A DNA stretch of 64,000 nucleotides. Source: an uncultured Paracoccaceae bacterium. Lineage in GTDB: Bacteria > Pseudomonadota > Alphaproteobacteria > Rhodobacterales > Rhodobacteraceae. Shown piece after piece: positions 6,987 through 15,263 of the stretch. Each line of letters starts with the position of its first letter. Within the stretch, counting starts at the first letter, position 1. The notes under the pieces were generated by a model, which had not been told where the DNA came from, did no database searches, and saw nothing but the letters and a program-made list of their open reading frames with translations. The stretch is from contig CANLNT010000001.1 of the NCBI GenBank assembly GCA_947492825.1, positions 2,542,001 through 2,606,000 on the forward strand. Direction: 5' to 3'. Position numbers and translations under genes: made by a program.

Positions 6987-7888
6987 CCCAGCGCCACAAC
7001 CCGGACCCCACCCACCTTTGCGGCATGGCTGGCACAACAGGGCACCGCGTTCTCATAGCCATGTGGCAGAGGCGGAATGACCCGGCCGTGCACGCCCGCA
7101 AGGTGGTAAACGGCCACGCCCTTGTCCGTCATCAGCTGCACGTCGCGGCGTGACGGGCAGGGAAAGACCTCATTCAAAACCACCAGCCCGGGCCACATCT
7201 GCGGGATGTAGGCGCGGATCGCCCCTTTGCGGGCGATGTCCACCAACAGGCAGGGCTTGCCCTGAAGCGCGATGGGCAGGGACTGCACCCCGCTGCGCGG
7301 ATCGACCGGGTGCGCGGTATAACCATCTTTCGTCAGTGCCGCGCAGACCGCGCGCCCGATCCGGCCCGCGCCACCCAGCACGACCACATCTCGCGCGCTG
7401 CCGTCCGGCAGTGCTTTGGCAAGAACCTCTGCCACCGCTTGCGCGACTGCCGCGACAACCACGGGGCGGGAATCGTGCACCGCAAGCGCGTTACTATGGG
7501 CCAGAATTCCCGGCAGGATGCCTGCCATGTTGACCGTCTCAACCCGCATCAGTTGCGCAATGCGCGCGACCCGCCGCTGCAAGCGCAGAAACTGCGCGGC
7601 ATTGGCCGGGTCCGTAAATTCGGCCTCTGTCACAGGCGACGCAAGCACCACCCCCAGACGGCCGTCCTGACACAACACACCGATTGGCGAGGGCCGCCAG
7701 CGAAACAGCGCGACCGTGCCCGGTGGAGCATAGCTGTCGATGAACTTTGTTGACCCCGCATAGCAATAGAACACCGACGCCCAGGTGCCGCGCCTGCGGT
7801 TCCAGACGCCGATGGCCCAATAGGTCACCCCAGTCAGACTAAGCACCGCAAGGACAAAAACTGCCGCCTTGATGGCCACACGCCGCAT
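6977..7888 (-). CDS. Membrane-anchored protein with Rossmann-type nucleotide-binding motif
   Basis: About 303 residues. A hydrophobic segment (about 5-27, AVFVLAVLSLTGVTYWAIGV) would anchor it in the inner membrane. A glycine-rich VVVLGGAGRIGRAV motif sits at about 190, as in NAD(P)-binding folds, and the C-terminus has VPCCASHAAK with paired cysteines. I do not recognise a family. The start at 7888 (MRRVAIKA) has GGGA upstream; ATG at 7900 is an alternative adding four residues. It is convergent with and overlaps the enolase-superfamily gene by 10 bp, and the 187 bp upstream hold a dispersed repeat and the TetR operator. Confidence 0.65.
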   Translation of the reverse strand: MRRVAIKAAVFVLAVLSLTGVTYWAIGVWNRRRGTWASVFYCYAGSTKFIDSYAPPGTVALFRWRPSPIGVLCQDGRLGVVLASPVTEAEFTDPANAAQFLRLQRRVARIAQLMRVETVNMAGILPGILAHSNALAVHDSRPVVVAAVAQAVAEVLAKALPDGSARDVVVLGGAGRIGRAVCAALTKDGYTAHPVDPRSGVQSLPIALQGKPCLLVDIARKGAIRAYIPQMWPGLVVLNEVFPCPSRRDVQLMTDKGVAVYHLAGVHGRVIPPLPHGYENAVPCCASHAAKVGGVRVVALGQS

Positions 7889-7974
7889 ATCAATTCCCAT
7901 CGCTCTATAAATCGCTCAAATGCGCGAACCTTCGGCAATCAGCGCCCGCCCCGCAAGTCAGGCATTCCCGCCCA

Positions 7975-8015
7975 ACTTTCTTTTGAACAAAAATATGCCC
8001 GCCGGAGGCTCCTGC
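7975..8015. repeat. Intergenic repeat element, copy 2
   Basis: Second copy of the element at 4553-4591, in the gap before tetR. It shares the TTCTT lead, AAAAATAT, one variable base, CCCGCCGGAGG and CTCC. Same orientation as copy 1 relative to the + strand. Confidence 0.65.
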
Positions 8016-8046
8016 CCTTTCCAGCGCCCCTGCCCTCGCCTATGAC

Positions 8047-8059
8047 TGAACCACGTTCA
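8047..8059. promoter_or_regulatory. TetR operator, copy 1 (TGAACNNNGTTCA)
   Basis: Perfect 5-3-5 inverted repeat TGAAC-CAC-GTTCA, 17 bp upstream of the tetR start codon. It is identical in both arms to three copies between tetR and pspA, so it is best explained as the autoregulatory site of this TetR protein. Confidence 0.8.
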
Positions 8060-8075
8060 ACATCAGGCACCCCAT

Positions 8076-8681
8076 ATGGCCCGCAAAACTGAAGCCCGCC
8101 GCACCGAACTGCGCGACAAACTGATCGACGCCGCAGAGCAGATCATCACGACCCACGGGACGAACGCCATCAAGGCGCGTGATCTTGCGGGGATGGCGGG
8201 TTGCTCAGTCGGGGCGATCTACAACGTCTTTCACGATCTCAATGCGTTGATTATGGCGGTGAATGGTCGCACGTTCCGCCGCTTGGGCGCGCATGTCTCG
8301 GGCGCGCTGGCCGGACAAGACATCGCCCCGCAAAACCAGCTAATCATCATGGGCCATGCCTATCTGGACTTTGCAGCCAGCAACACGCTGGCGTGGCGTG
8401 CGCTTTTTGATCTGCAAATGTCGACAGAGATGACGGTGCCCGATTGGTATCTGGCCGAGCTGGGTCAGGTGTTTCAGCTGATCGCCGGCCCCTTGCGCGA
8501 CATCTTCCCCGATTGGGACGACAACAAGATTGATCTGATGACCCGCGCCTTGTTCTCCTCCGTGCACGGGATCGTCTCACTTGGGCTTGAACGGCGCATC
8601 TCTGGCGTCCCGATGGAACGCATCGAAGATATGATTGCCGTGGTCCTGACAAATATCACTTCGGAACAAACTGTTTCCTGA
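8076..8681 (+). CDS. TetR/AcrR family regulator of the pspA-yiaA unit
   Basis: 201 residues. The N-terminal TetR helix-turn-helix is at about 10-58 (RDKLIDAAEQIITTHG, then IKARDLAGMAGCSVGAIYNVF). The ligand-binding/dimer domain follows, with no obvious ligand family. Four copies of TGAACNNNGTTCA surround the gene: one upstream of it and three between its stop and the pspA start. The stop codon TGA is itself the first three bases of operator 2. This points to a repressor of itself and of the envelope-stress genes behind it. PspA genes are usually controlled by sigma-54/PspF or by sigma factors, so a TetR partner is an unusual arrangement. Confidence 0.88.
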   Translation: MARKTEARRTELRDKLIDAAEQIITTHGTNAIKARDLAGMAGCSVGAIYNVFHDLNALIMAVNGRTFRRLGAHVSGALAGQDIAPQNQLIIMGHAYLDFAASNTLAWRALFDLQMSTEMTVPDWYLAELGQVFQLIAGPLRDIFPDWDDNKIDLMTRALFSSVHGIVSLGLERRISGVPMERIEDMIAVVLTNITSEQTVS

Positions 8682-8747
8682 ACGCCGTTCATTTTTTTCT
8701 TGAACATCGTTCACGTTTTCCTATATGCAATTCATGAACAGCGTTCA
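8679..8747 (+). promoter_or_regulatory. pspA promoter with three TetR operators
   Basis: Operators TGAACNNNGTTCA lie at 8679-8691, 8701-8713 and 8735-8747 (spacers GCC, ATC, AGC). A sigma-70-like promoter fits between them: TTGAAC at 8700-8705 as -35, a 16-bp spacer and TATATG at 8722-8727 as -10. The middle operator overlaps the -35 box and the last covers the expected start of transcription, an arrangement suited to tight repression. The ribosome-binding site AAAGGA follows at about 8750. Confidence 0.75.
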
Positions 8748-8762
8748 CGAAAGGATATGAGG

Positions 8763-9437
8763 ATGTTCAAGACACTGTCCACTTTGATCGTCGGGGCCAA
8801 TGCCCGCGCCGAAGACCGCGTGCGCGATGCATTTGCCATCGAATTGATTGACCAGAAAATCCGCGAGGCAGAGGCATCGCTGAAAGCCGCCAAAGCCACA
8901 CTTGCCAGCCTGATCCAGCGCCAGCGGTCCGAACATGCACAACGCAGCGCGTTGCAAAAACGGATCACGGATTTGACCAAACGCGCAGCAGAAGCGCTTG
9001 AGGCCAAGAACGAAGACATGGCGCTGCAAGCGGCCGAGGCCATCGCGCAGATGGAAAATGAACTGAAGCTGCGCGAAGACACCTGCGACCGTCTGGAACA
9101 AAAGGTCATGCGCCTGCGCAGCTCAATCGAGAACGGACATCGCCGGATCATCGACCTGAAACAGGGTGCCATTCAGGCCCGTGCCGTGCGCCGCGAACAG
9201 GACATCCAGATGAAGCTGGGGTCGATCAGCCAGACCTCTGCCACCGAAGAGGCCGAGGAACTGATCGCCCGCGTGCTGGGCAAGGATGACCCGTTTGAGC
9301 AAAGCCAGATCGTGGCCGAGATCAACCGCGACCTGAACCAAGGCGGGATCATCGACCGCATGGCCGATGCAGGCTACGGCGACCCGACCCGCTCTACCGC
9401 ACAAGACGTGCTCAACCGCTTGAAAACCAAGAAATAA
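8763..9437 (+). CDS. pspA: PspA/IM30 family envelope-stress protein
   Basis: 224 residues of almost continuous alpha-helical coiled coil (heptad-rich from about 20 to 150), beginning MFKTLSTLIVGANARAEDRV as in PspA/IM30 proteins. These bind and stabilise the cytoplasmic membrane and remodel it under proton-leak or secretion stress (ESCRT-III superfamily). The start at 8763 is chosen because AAAGGA lies 7 nt upstream; the ATG at 8757 is too close to it. The C-terminal part (TSATEEAEELIARVLGKDD onwards) is longer and more acidic than in E. coli PspA. PspF, PspB and PspC are not nearby. It is followed after 26 bp by a two-helix membrane protein, probably its membrane partner. Confidence 0.88.
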   Translation: MFKTLSTLIVGANARAEDRVRDAFAIELIDQKIREAEASLKAAKATLASLIQRQRSEHAQRSALQKRITDLTKRAAEALEAKNEDMALQAAEAIAQMENELKLREDTCDRLEQKVMRLRSSIENGHRRIIDLKQGAIQARAVRREQDIQMKLGSISQTSATEEAEELIARVLGKDDPFEQSQIVAEINRDLNQGGIIDRMADAGYGDPTRSTAQDVLNRLKTKK

Positions 9438-9463
9438 CTGACGACGAACGAGGAGACTTCAAA

Positions 9464-9748
9464 ATGCAAAATACATTCAAATCTGACAACGCCCTGATCA
9501 TGTTCTTTAACGGCTTCGCCGTTGTGGTGGCCTACGGCATGCTCGCCCTGTCGCTTTACATGTCCCCCGATGTACCGCTGGCGACCAAGGGTTACTGGGG
9601 CATCGGCATTCTGCTGCTGACGCTGAGCCTGGTGAACTTTGTCAAATACCGCTTTGACGAACGTCTGTCGGACGACCGTATCCAGCGGCTCGAAGATGCC
9701 AAGAACGAACGTCTGCTGTCCGAATACGTGGACGGCGACATCAAATAA
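9464..9748 (+). CDS. YiaA/YiaB-like two-helix inner-membrane protein
   Basis: 94 residues with two hydrophobic segments (about 10-31 and 44-64; the latter contains GYWGIGILLLTLSLVNFVKY), matching the YiaAB two-helix domain. A charged cytosolic tail of about 25 residues follows. A good AGGAG ribosome-binding site precedes the ATG. It is the last gene of the tetR-pspA unit, directly before a strong terminator, so it is probably a membrane dock or sensor for PspA; this role is inferred from context. Confidence 0.8.
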   Translation: MQNTFKSDNALIMFFNGFAVVVAYGMLALSLYMSPDVPLATKGYWGIGILLLTLSLVNFVKYRFDERLSDDRIQRLEDAKNERLLSEYVDGDIK

Positions 9749-9757
9749 ATCACGTCC

Positions 9758-9789
9758 CCGCCCCGCGCAGCCCTGCGCGGGGCGGTTTT
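9758..9789 (+). terminator. Rho-independent terminator of the pspA unit
   Basis: Thirteen-base perfect inverted repeat (9758-9770 with 9773-9785, arm CCGCCCCGCGCAG) followed by TTTT. It lies 10 bp after the YiaA/B-like stop codon and before plsC. Confidence 0.85.
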
Positions 9790-9827
9790 CCTTTGCAAAC
9801 CAATCGTTTCACGGCAAAGTTTCTGAC

Positions 9828-10493
9828 ATGAATAGCGTTATCGCCACCCTGCGCCGATTGGCCGCCGACATCGTTGGCAACATCATCCGCCTTTTTGTGC
9901 GCTTCCTGACTGCCGTGCGCGCCGACTGGAAAGGCATAGAACCGGTGCCGAAACAGCGGGTGTTCTTTGCCAATCACACCTCTAACGGCGATATGCCGAT
10001 GATCTGGTCGGTGCTGCCGCCTGCGATCCGTCGCCAGACCCGCCCCGTGGCCGCCGCCGACTATTGGCTCAAGAACAAGCTGCGCGCTTTTGCGGGGGGC
10101 GAAGTATTCCGCGCGGTCCTGATCGACCGGCGGCGCGAGGTGAACGACGATCCGATGGCCAAGATCCTGGCCGCGATGGAACAGGGCGACAGCCTGATCA
10201 TTTTCCCCGAAGGCAACCGCAACATGGGCCCCGACCCGTTGTTGCCGTTCAAGGCGGGCATCTACAACATGGGCAAGGCCTTTCCGGATGTTGATCTGGT
10301 GCCCACATGGGTTGCCAACCTCAACTCCATCATGCCCAAGGGCGAGGTGATCCCCCTGCCGCTGATCTGCACCGTCACATTTGGCGAACCGCTTCGCATT
10401 GGCGCGGATGAAACCAAAGACGCATTCCTTGCCCGTGCCTCTGCTGCTTTGACCGATCTGCGCCCTGCTGATCCAGAGGAGTCCGCGCCATGA
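9828..10493 (+). CDS. 1-acyl-sn-glycerol-3-phosphate acyltransferase family protein
   Basis: 221-residue PlsC-type acyltransferase. It carries the NHTSNGD (H-x4-D) catalytic motif at about 50 and FPEGNRN at about 128, where canonical enzymes have FPEGTRS. It would acylate a lysophospholipid at the membrane surface. The start at 9828 (MNSVIATL) is taken; the frame is open further upstream but would run through the terminator and the preceding gene. It overlaps the following CdsA-like gene by 4 nt (ATGA). The pair encodes consecutive steps from lysophosphatidate to CDP-diacylglycerol, but may be a second, specialised set because housekeeping cdsA usually lies near dxr/bamA. Confidence 0.88.
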   Translation: MNSVIATLRRLAADIVGNIIRLFVRFLTAVRADWKGIEPVPKQRVFFANHTSNGDMPMIWSVLPPAIRRQTRPVAAADYWLKNKLRAFAGGEVFRAVLIDRRREVNDDPMAKILAAMEQGDSLIIFPEGNRNMGPDPLLPFKAGIYNMGKAFPDVDLVPTWVANLNSIMPKGEVIPLPLICTVTFGEPLRIGADETKDAFLARASAALTDLRPADPEESAP

Positions 10494-11461
10494 ACAACCC
10501 GGTTCTCGACGCAGCCATGACCGGTACAACTGGCAGCATCGTCTTTCTTGCACTTGGCGGGTTTGGCATCCTTGTGGCGCTGACCCTGTTTGGCGAATTC
10601 ATCCGCGCGCGCCAGATGCCCGGCACCCAAAACCCCGTACTGGACACCTATACCACCCGCGTCGAAAGCTGGTGGGCAATGGTCGCGCTGATTTCTCTGG
10701 CGCTGCTGACGGGGCGGCTCGGCGTGATGATCCTGTTCCTGTTTGCCTCTTTCGCCGCGATGCGCGAATTCCTGACGCTGACGGCCAAGAACCGGGCCGA
10801 CCATATGTCGCTGGCGCTGGCCTTCTTTGCGGTGCTGCCACTGCAATACTTCTTCATCTGGTGCGGCTGGCACGGGATTTATACCGTGTTCATCCCGGTC
10901 TACGCCTTTCTGCTGCTGCCCATCGTCAGCGCGTTGCGCGGCAATTACACCCGCTTCATGACCCGCGTGGCCGAGACCCAATGGGGCCTGATGATCACCG
11001 TCTTCTGCGTCAGCCACGTGCCGGCGCTGATGGCGCTGGACATCCCCGGCTATGGCGAACGCGGTGTGCTGCTGATCGCCTTCCTGATTGTCGTCGTTCA
11101 ACTGGGCGATCTGTTGGACTTTTTCTTTGGCCGTCGGATCGGCAAGACCCGCATCGCGCCTGAACTCTCGCCCAAAACCTGGGAAGGGATGGCCTGTGGC
11201 GTGGCCTCTGCCGCGGTGATCGGCGGGTTTCTGGCTTGGCTCACGCCGTTTGGCATACTCGGTGCTGCGCTGATGGCGGCCATGGCGTCACTGGTGGGCA
11301 TGTTCGGAAATCTGGTTTTCGCCGCAATCAAGCGCGACCGCGGGGTCAAGGACTGGTCGCATCTGATCCCCGGGCAAGGCGGCTTTGTTGACCAGTTGGA
11401 CAGCGTGGTTTTCGCCGCCCCGATTTTCTACCACGTCACCCGCTACCTATGGGCGGTCTGA
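10490..11461 (+). CDS. Phosphatidate cytidylyltransferase family protein
   Basis: 323-residue integral-membrane protein with about eight hydrophobic segments, using CTP and phosphatidate to form CDP-diacylglycerol. The C-terminal signature region is present (SPKTWEG at about 225, then VKDWSHLIPGQGGFVDQLDS at about 285). It differs from the consensus PGHGGxxDRxDS at two positions (His to Gln, Arg to Gln), as seen in the subgroup that travels with PlsC-like genes. Translationally coupled to the acyltransferase gene by an ATGA overlap. The 169 bp after it hold an inverted repeat and the RTX promoter. Confidence 0.85.
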   Translation: MNNPVLDAAMTGTTGSIVFLALGGFGILVALTLFGEFIRARQMPGTQNPVLDTYTTRVESWWAMVALISLALLTGRLGVMILFLFASFAAMREFLTLTAKNRADHMSLALAFFAVLPLQYFFIWCGWHGIYTVFIPVYAFLLLPIVSALRGNYTRFMTRVAETQWGLMITVFCVSHVPALMALDIPGYGERGVLLIAFLIVVVQLGDLLDFFFGRRIGKTRIAPELSPKTWEGMACGVASAAVIGGFLAWLTPFGILGAALMAAMASLVGMFGNLVFAAIKRDRGVKDWSHLIPGQGGFVDQLDSVVFAAPIFYHVTRYLWAV

Positions 11462-11528
11462 CACAGGCCCGCCGCCGCCCCGCGATTGATCCCCCCAACC
11501 GCCGCAGGCGCGGCTGGCCTGCCCTGTG

Positions 11529-11549
11529 CTAAGCGCGATTTCCGCTTAG
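11529..11549. promoter_or_regulatory. Inverted repeat CTAAGCG-N7-CGCTTAG upstream of the RTX genes
   Basis: Perfect 7-bp arms with a 7-bp spacer, 82 bp before the first RTX start codon and 68 bp after the cdsA-like stop. Its size fits a dimeric regulator's operator. There is no U-tract, so it is not an obvious terminator. A related half (GCGCTAGGC) follows at about 11566. Confidence 0.45.
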
Positions 11550-11630
11550 TGTTTCAAAGGTTTTGCGCTAGGCTCTTGCCATTGTTTTAGGCGATGCACA
11601 CCAGCATCGGTGGTTTTGAGGGGTAAAGTC

Positions 11631-13379
11631 TTGGCACAATTTATTTCCACATCAGGTGGCGGAAACGGCGTTCAGGTCAGTCTGGCGCAAGGCGCAGACG
11701 TGATCATCGGCAACGGTGTGACGCTATTCAGCAACGACAATGATGTCATCGCGGGCCTTGGCGGCAACTCTGTCCTGCTGGGGGCCGGATCATCGGTGAT
11801 TGCCGTGGATGAAAGCGCAGGCCGTGCGATTGATCTGGCCAGCGGCGCCGGGGCGTCCCACAACGTGCAGATCGGGGACGGCGCCTCGGTCTCGGGCGGC
11901 ATCTACGCCATCACAAATTTGACCAGCATCGCCAATGATGGCGCGATCACAGCCCTTGGCACGGCGGTGCAAATGGGCGGCCTAGGGCAGCTGACCAATA
12001 CCGGGCGGATCACCTCTGCGGATGGGACCGGCGTCTTTGTGGAAAACGACACGAACGTGATCAACAGCGGGACGATCTCGGGCGGAACAAGCGGTGTCAC
12101 CTTCATTCTGGATGGCGGCGTGCTGGACAATTTTGGCACCATCACCGGCGATATCGGCGTGCTGGCCGACTGGATTGTCCCCGATCAGGCCAGTGTGACG
12201 ATCCACAACGCCGGGACGATCCACGGCACAACCTCTGCCATCAAAACAGAGCTTCAGCAGGGCACGATCCTGAACACCGGCACGATCAGCAATGCGGCGT
12301 CCAATCGCGCGGCGATCTGGCGGGCGGAATCCGATCCGGGCGAGGATTACCGGCTGGTGAATGCAGGCGACATCATTGGCGCGCGGATCGCTTATATCGG
12401 CGCCGTTGGGCGCGACACGATCATCAACACCGGCACGATTGTTGGCGATGTGTCCTTAGGCGCAGGTATCAACACCTATCAGGGCCGCGACGGTTCCGTG
12501 ATTGGCGTCGTGTCGGGCGGGTCTGAACGCGACTTCATGTATGGCGGGTCAGAGGCCAACACCTTTGAGGGCGGCTTTGGCAACGACACCCTGATCGGCG
12601 GCGGCGGCGACGATGAGCTGCTGGGCGATTCCAGCAACGACACTGTGCGGGGCGGGGACGGCGATGATTTTGTTGATGGCGGGGATGAGGATGACTTTGT
12701 CTTTGGCGGCAATGGCCGGGACTCGGTCTTTGGCGGCGAGGGCACGGACAACATCTTTGGCGGCAGCGGTAATGACACGCTGGATGGCGGCGACGGTGAT
12801 GACCTGATCCGCGCAGGCGACGGCGATGATCTGGTCACCGCCCTGTCAGAGAACGGCAACGACAGCGTCTTTGGCGGCAACGGGCAGGACAGCCTGTTTG
12901 GTGGCGGCGGTTTTGATGTGCTGCATGGCGGTGCGCATGATGATGACATCTCGGGCCAGGGCGGGCAGGACACGCTGTTTGGCGGTGGCGGAGATGATTG
13001 GCTTTACGGCGGCACAAGCATCGACACGCTTATCGGCGGTGCGGGCGATGACACGCTGGATGGCGGGGCGGGCAGCGACCGGATCAGCGGCGGCGCTGGC
13101 GACGACTGGCTGACAGGTGGCAAACAGGCGGATATCTTTGTCATCAGGCGCGACGCAGGCTTTGATGTCATCACCGATTTTGTCGACGGCGAAGATCAGA
13201 TTGACCTGCGCGACTATGGCCTGCGGGTCACCGATTACGCAGGCATCGTTGGCCCCGCCCTGTCAGATGCCGGAGGCGGCGACAGCCTGCTGGACCTGTC
13301 GCAACTTGGCGGCAGCGGCTCTGTCCTGATCATGGGGTTCGATATTACCAACGCGGATTCCGGCGACTTCCTGCTTTAG
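11631..13379 (+). CDS. RTX calcium-binding exoprotein 1
   Basis: 582 residues, no N-terminal signal peptide, very acidic. Residues 1-300 carry an N-G-x-I repeat region (for example LTNTGRITSADG, INSGTISGG, INTGTIVGD) typical of right-handed beta-helices. Residues 305-500 hold about 18 nonapeptides GGxGxDxLx that bind Ca2+ and fold into a parallel beta-roll. The C-terminal 95 residues (ADIFVIRRDAGFDVITDF and onward to DSGDFLL) form the uncleaved type I secretion signal region as in serralysin-type proteins. The start is taken as TTG 11631 because GAGGGG precedes it and the resulting MAQFIS matches MAQVRT of RTX 3; a GTG at 11610 is possible. No catalytic domain is recognised. Confidence 0.88.
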   Translation: MAQFISTSGGGNGVQVSLAQGADVIIGNGVTLFSNDNDVIAGLGGNSVLLGAGSSVIAVDESAGRAIDLASGAGASHNVQIGDGASVSGGIYAITNLTSIANDGAITALGTAVQMGGLGQLTNTGRITSADGTGVFVENDTNVINSGTISGGTSGVTFILDGGVLDNFGTITGDIGVLADWIVPDQASVTIHNAGTIHGTTSAIKTELQQGTILNTGTISNAASNRAAIWRAESDPGEDYRLVNAGDIIGARIAYIGAVGRDTIINTGTIVGDVSLGAGINTYQGRDGSVIGVVSGGSERDFMYGGSEANTFEGGFGNDTLIGGGGDDELLGDSSNDTVRGGDGDDFVDGGDEDDFVFGGNGRDSVFGGEGTDNIFGGSGNDTLDGGDGDDLIRAGDGDDLVTALSENGNDSVFGGNGQDSLFGGGGFDVLHGGAHDDDISGQGGQDTLFGGGGDDWLYGGTSIDTLIGGAGDDTLDGGAGSDRISGGAGDDWLTGGKQADIFVIRRDAGFDVITDFVDGEDQIDLRDYGLRVTDYAGIVGPALSDAGGGDSLLDLSQLGGSGSVLIMGFDITNADSGDFLL

Positions 13380-13421
13380 CCGCTCTTCTTTTCTATTCAT
13401 TTGTAAAGATTGGACATTTTT

Positions 13422-15104
13422 ATGCCTAACATCATTTCTTCCGACCTCAGCAGTGGCATCGTCACATACTTTCTGCCTGCCGGTGAGGATCTCATCGTTC
13501 AGCCCGATGTGCTGATCTATAGCACCGGTGAGTTCGCAATCTATGGCCAGGGTGACAACATCGTGTTGCTGCGCGACGGTGCCACAATCCTGTCCTATAG
13601 CGATCTGACAACAATCGTGCAGACCGCGGCGCTACAGCTCGGTTTCAACAGCACAGACGGGAAAAACGACCTGACGATCCAGGATGGCGTGTTGGTGCAG
13701 GGTGCATATGATGGCGTCAAGATTGCGGGGAACAACAATGATCTGAAAAACGACGGCAGCATCCTGGCCGAAAAGACCGCTGTCAGCATCGAGGGCAACC
13801 TCAACTATCTGCTGAACAACGGAGACATCAACAGCGACAACGGCATCGCCGTCAAAGCGGGCACCAACGCTGATCTTCAGAACTTCGGCAACATCACATC
13901 GTCGGCCTTTGCCTTTGGCGGCGAGGCATATGGCGTCTGGATCGACGGGGTGAACGCCTCGGTGATGAACGCGGGCGACATCACCGGGCAAACCGCAATG
14001 TTCTTTGACGGCATTGCCGATTTTGACGGCGATACCCGGCTGGACAACGCGGGCCAGATCGTCGGCTATTACTATGGGGTCGCCACCGCTGATGAGGGGC
14101 TGACCATCAACAACTCCGGCCTGATTTCTGCGACTGATGACAACTTTGCCACGATCGCGCACAATGCCTCTGACCCGGATGAAGAGCAGTTTCTGAACAA
14201 CACCGGCACAATTCTGTCTGCCGGGACGGCCTATAGCGGCAGCGTTGGTGAGGATCGCATCACCAACACCGGAACAATCAGCGGCGACATCAATTTGCGC
14301 GACGGCGATGATAAATATCTGGGCCGCACTGGCACGGTTGATGGCATCGTGGATGGCGGCGCTGGCAATGATGACCTTGTCGGCGGGGCCGAAGCGAACG
14401 AGCTGCGCGGCGGCGATGGCGACGACAAGATCTTTGGGCTGGGCAACATCGACATCCTTGAAGGTGGCGCTGGCAATGATGAAATCTATGGCGGCGGCGG
14501 CACCGACTTTGGCGGTGGCGGCGAAGGCAACGACCTGATCCGTGGTGGCGATGGCGACGACTGGTTCCTTGGCGGATCAGGCGATGACCTGATGCTGGGC
14601 GGTGCGGGCAATGATGAGATGGACGGCGAAGGCGGCAACGACACACTACGGATGGGGTCGGGCGACGACATCGCGGAAGGCCGCGGTGGTCAGGACATTA
14701 TTCATGGCGGGACCGGTGACGACCGGCTTGGCGGCGGCACCAGCTCGGACACGCTCTTTGGCGGCGCGGGTGCAGATACGATTGACGGCGGCGCGGGTAC
14801 GGACCGGATCAATGGCGGCACAGGCGATGACCTTTTGACCGGTGGAAAACAGGCCGACACCTTCGTATTTCACCGCGACGCGGGCTTTGACGTGATCACC
14901 GACTTTGTTGATGGCGCAGACACGATTGATCTGCACGATTTTGGCCTGCGCATCCTTGACTATTCAGGTATCGTGGCCCCGGCCCTGTCCGACGCGGGCG
15001 GTGGTGCGACGTTGCTTGATCTTGGTCAACTTGGCGGCACCGGAACGATCAGGATCGAAGGTTTGGCCTTTGCGGATGCTGATGCCGCGGACTTCTTACT
15101 TTAG
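13422..15104 (+). CDS. RTX calcium-binding exoprotein 2
   Basis: 560 residues with the same layout as its neighbours: N-terminal region with N-G repeats (LNNGDINSDNG, NSGLISATD, TNTGTISGD), about 16 RTX nonapeptides from about residue 310, and the shared C-terminal secretion module ending DADAADFLL. It lies 42 bp after RTX 1 and 159 bp before RTX 3. Its repeat block LRMGSGDDIAEGRGGQD is nearly identical to the corresponding block in RTX 3, so 2 and 3 are the more recent duplicates. The start at ATG 13422 has only a weak ribosome-binding site. No enzymatic domain is seen; a surface-layer, adhesion or biofilm role is plausible but not shown. Confidence 0.88.
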   Translation: MPNIISSDLSSGIVTYFLPAGEDLIVQPDVLIYSTGEFAIYGQGDNIVLLRDGATILSYSDLTTIVQTAALQLGFNSTDGKNDLTIQDGVLVQGAYDGVKIAGNNNDLKNDGSILAEKTAVSIEGNLNYLLNNGDINSDNGIAVKAGTNADLQNFGNITSSAFAFGGEAYGVWIDGVNASVMNAGDITGQTAMFFDGIADFDGDTRLDNAGQIVGYYYGVATADEGLTINNSGLISATDDNFATIAHNASDPDEEQFLNNTGTILSAGTAYSGSVGEDRITNTGTISGDINLRDGDDKYLGRTGTVDGIVDGGAGNDDLVGGAEANELRGGDGDDKIFGLGNIDILEGGAGNDEIYGGGGTDFGGGGEGNDLIRGGDGDDWFLGGSGDDLMLGGAGNDEMDGEGGNDTLRMGSGDDIAEGRGGQDIIHGGTGDDRLGGGTSSDTLFGGAGADTIDGGAGTDRINGGTGDDLLTGGKQADTFVFHRDAGFDVITDFVDGADTIDLHDFGLRILDYSGIVAPALSDAGGGATLLDLGQLGGTGTIRIEGLAFADADAADFLL

Positions 15105-15263
15105 CCCGCCCAGGCTGCGTGCGGATCAGTCAAGTCATCTTTTCCACCGCTTGCCCGGTGTGATTTTTTCTAGAAATGCGCCCCGGTTGCGTTAATCTAT
15201 TTCTATTTTTTGGCCCGCGCATCCGCGCGATGCTGCATTGCAATTCAAATTCAGGGGACAAAT

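Noticed and set aside
12479-12973. Ser/Pro-rich minus-strand frame across RTX repeats
   Set aside because: Generated by reading the GGxGxDxL repeats backwards; no start region or ribosome-binding site.
12540-13110. Tandem DNA repeats in the RTX genes as a possible repeat array or CRISPR
   Set aside because: The periodicity is the 27-nt codon pattern of RTX nonapeptides; units are degenerate at DNA level and there are no spacers.
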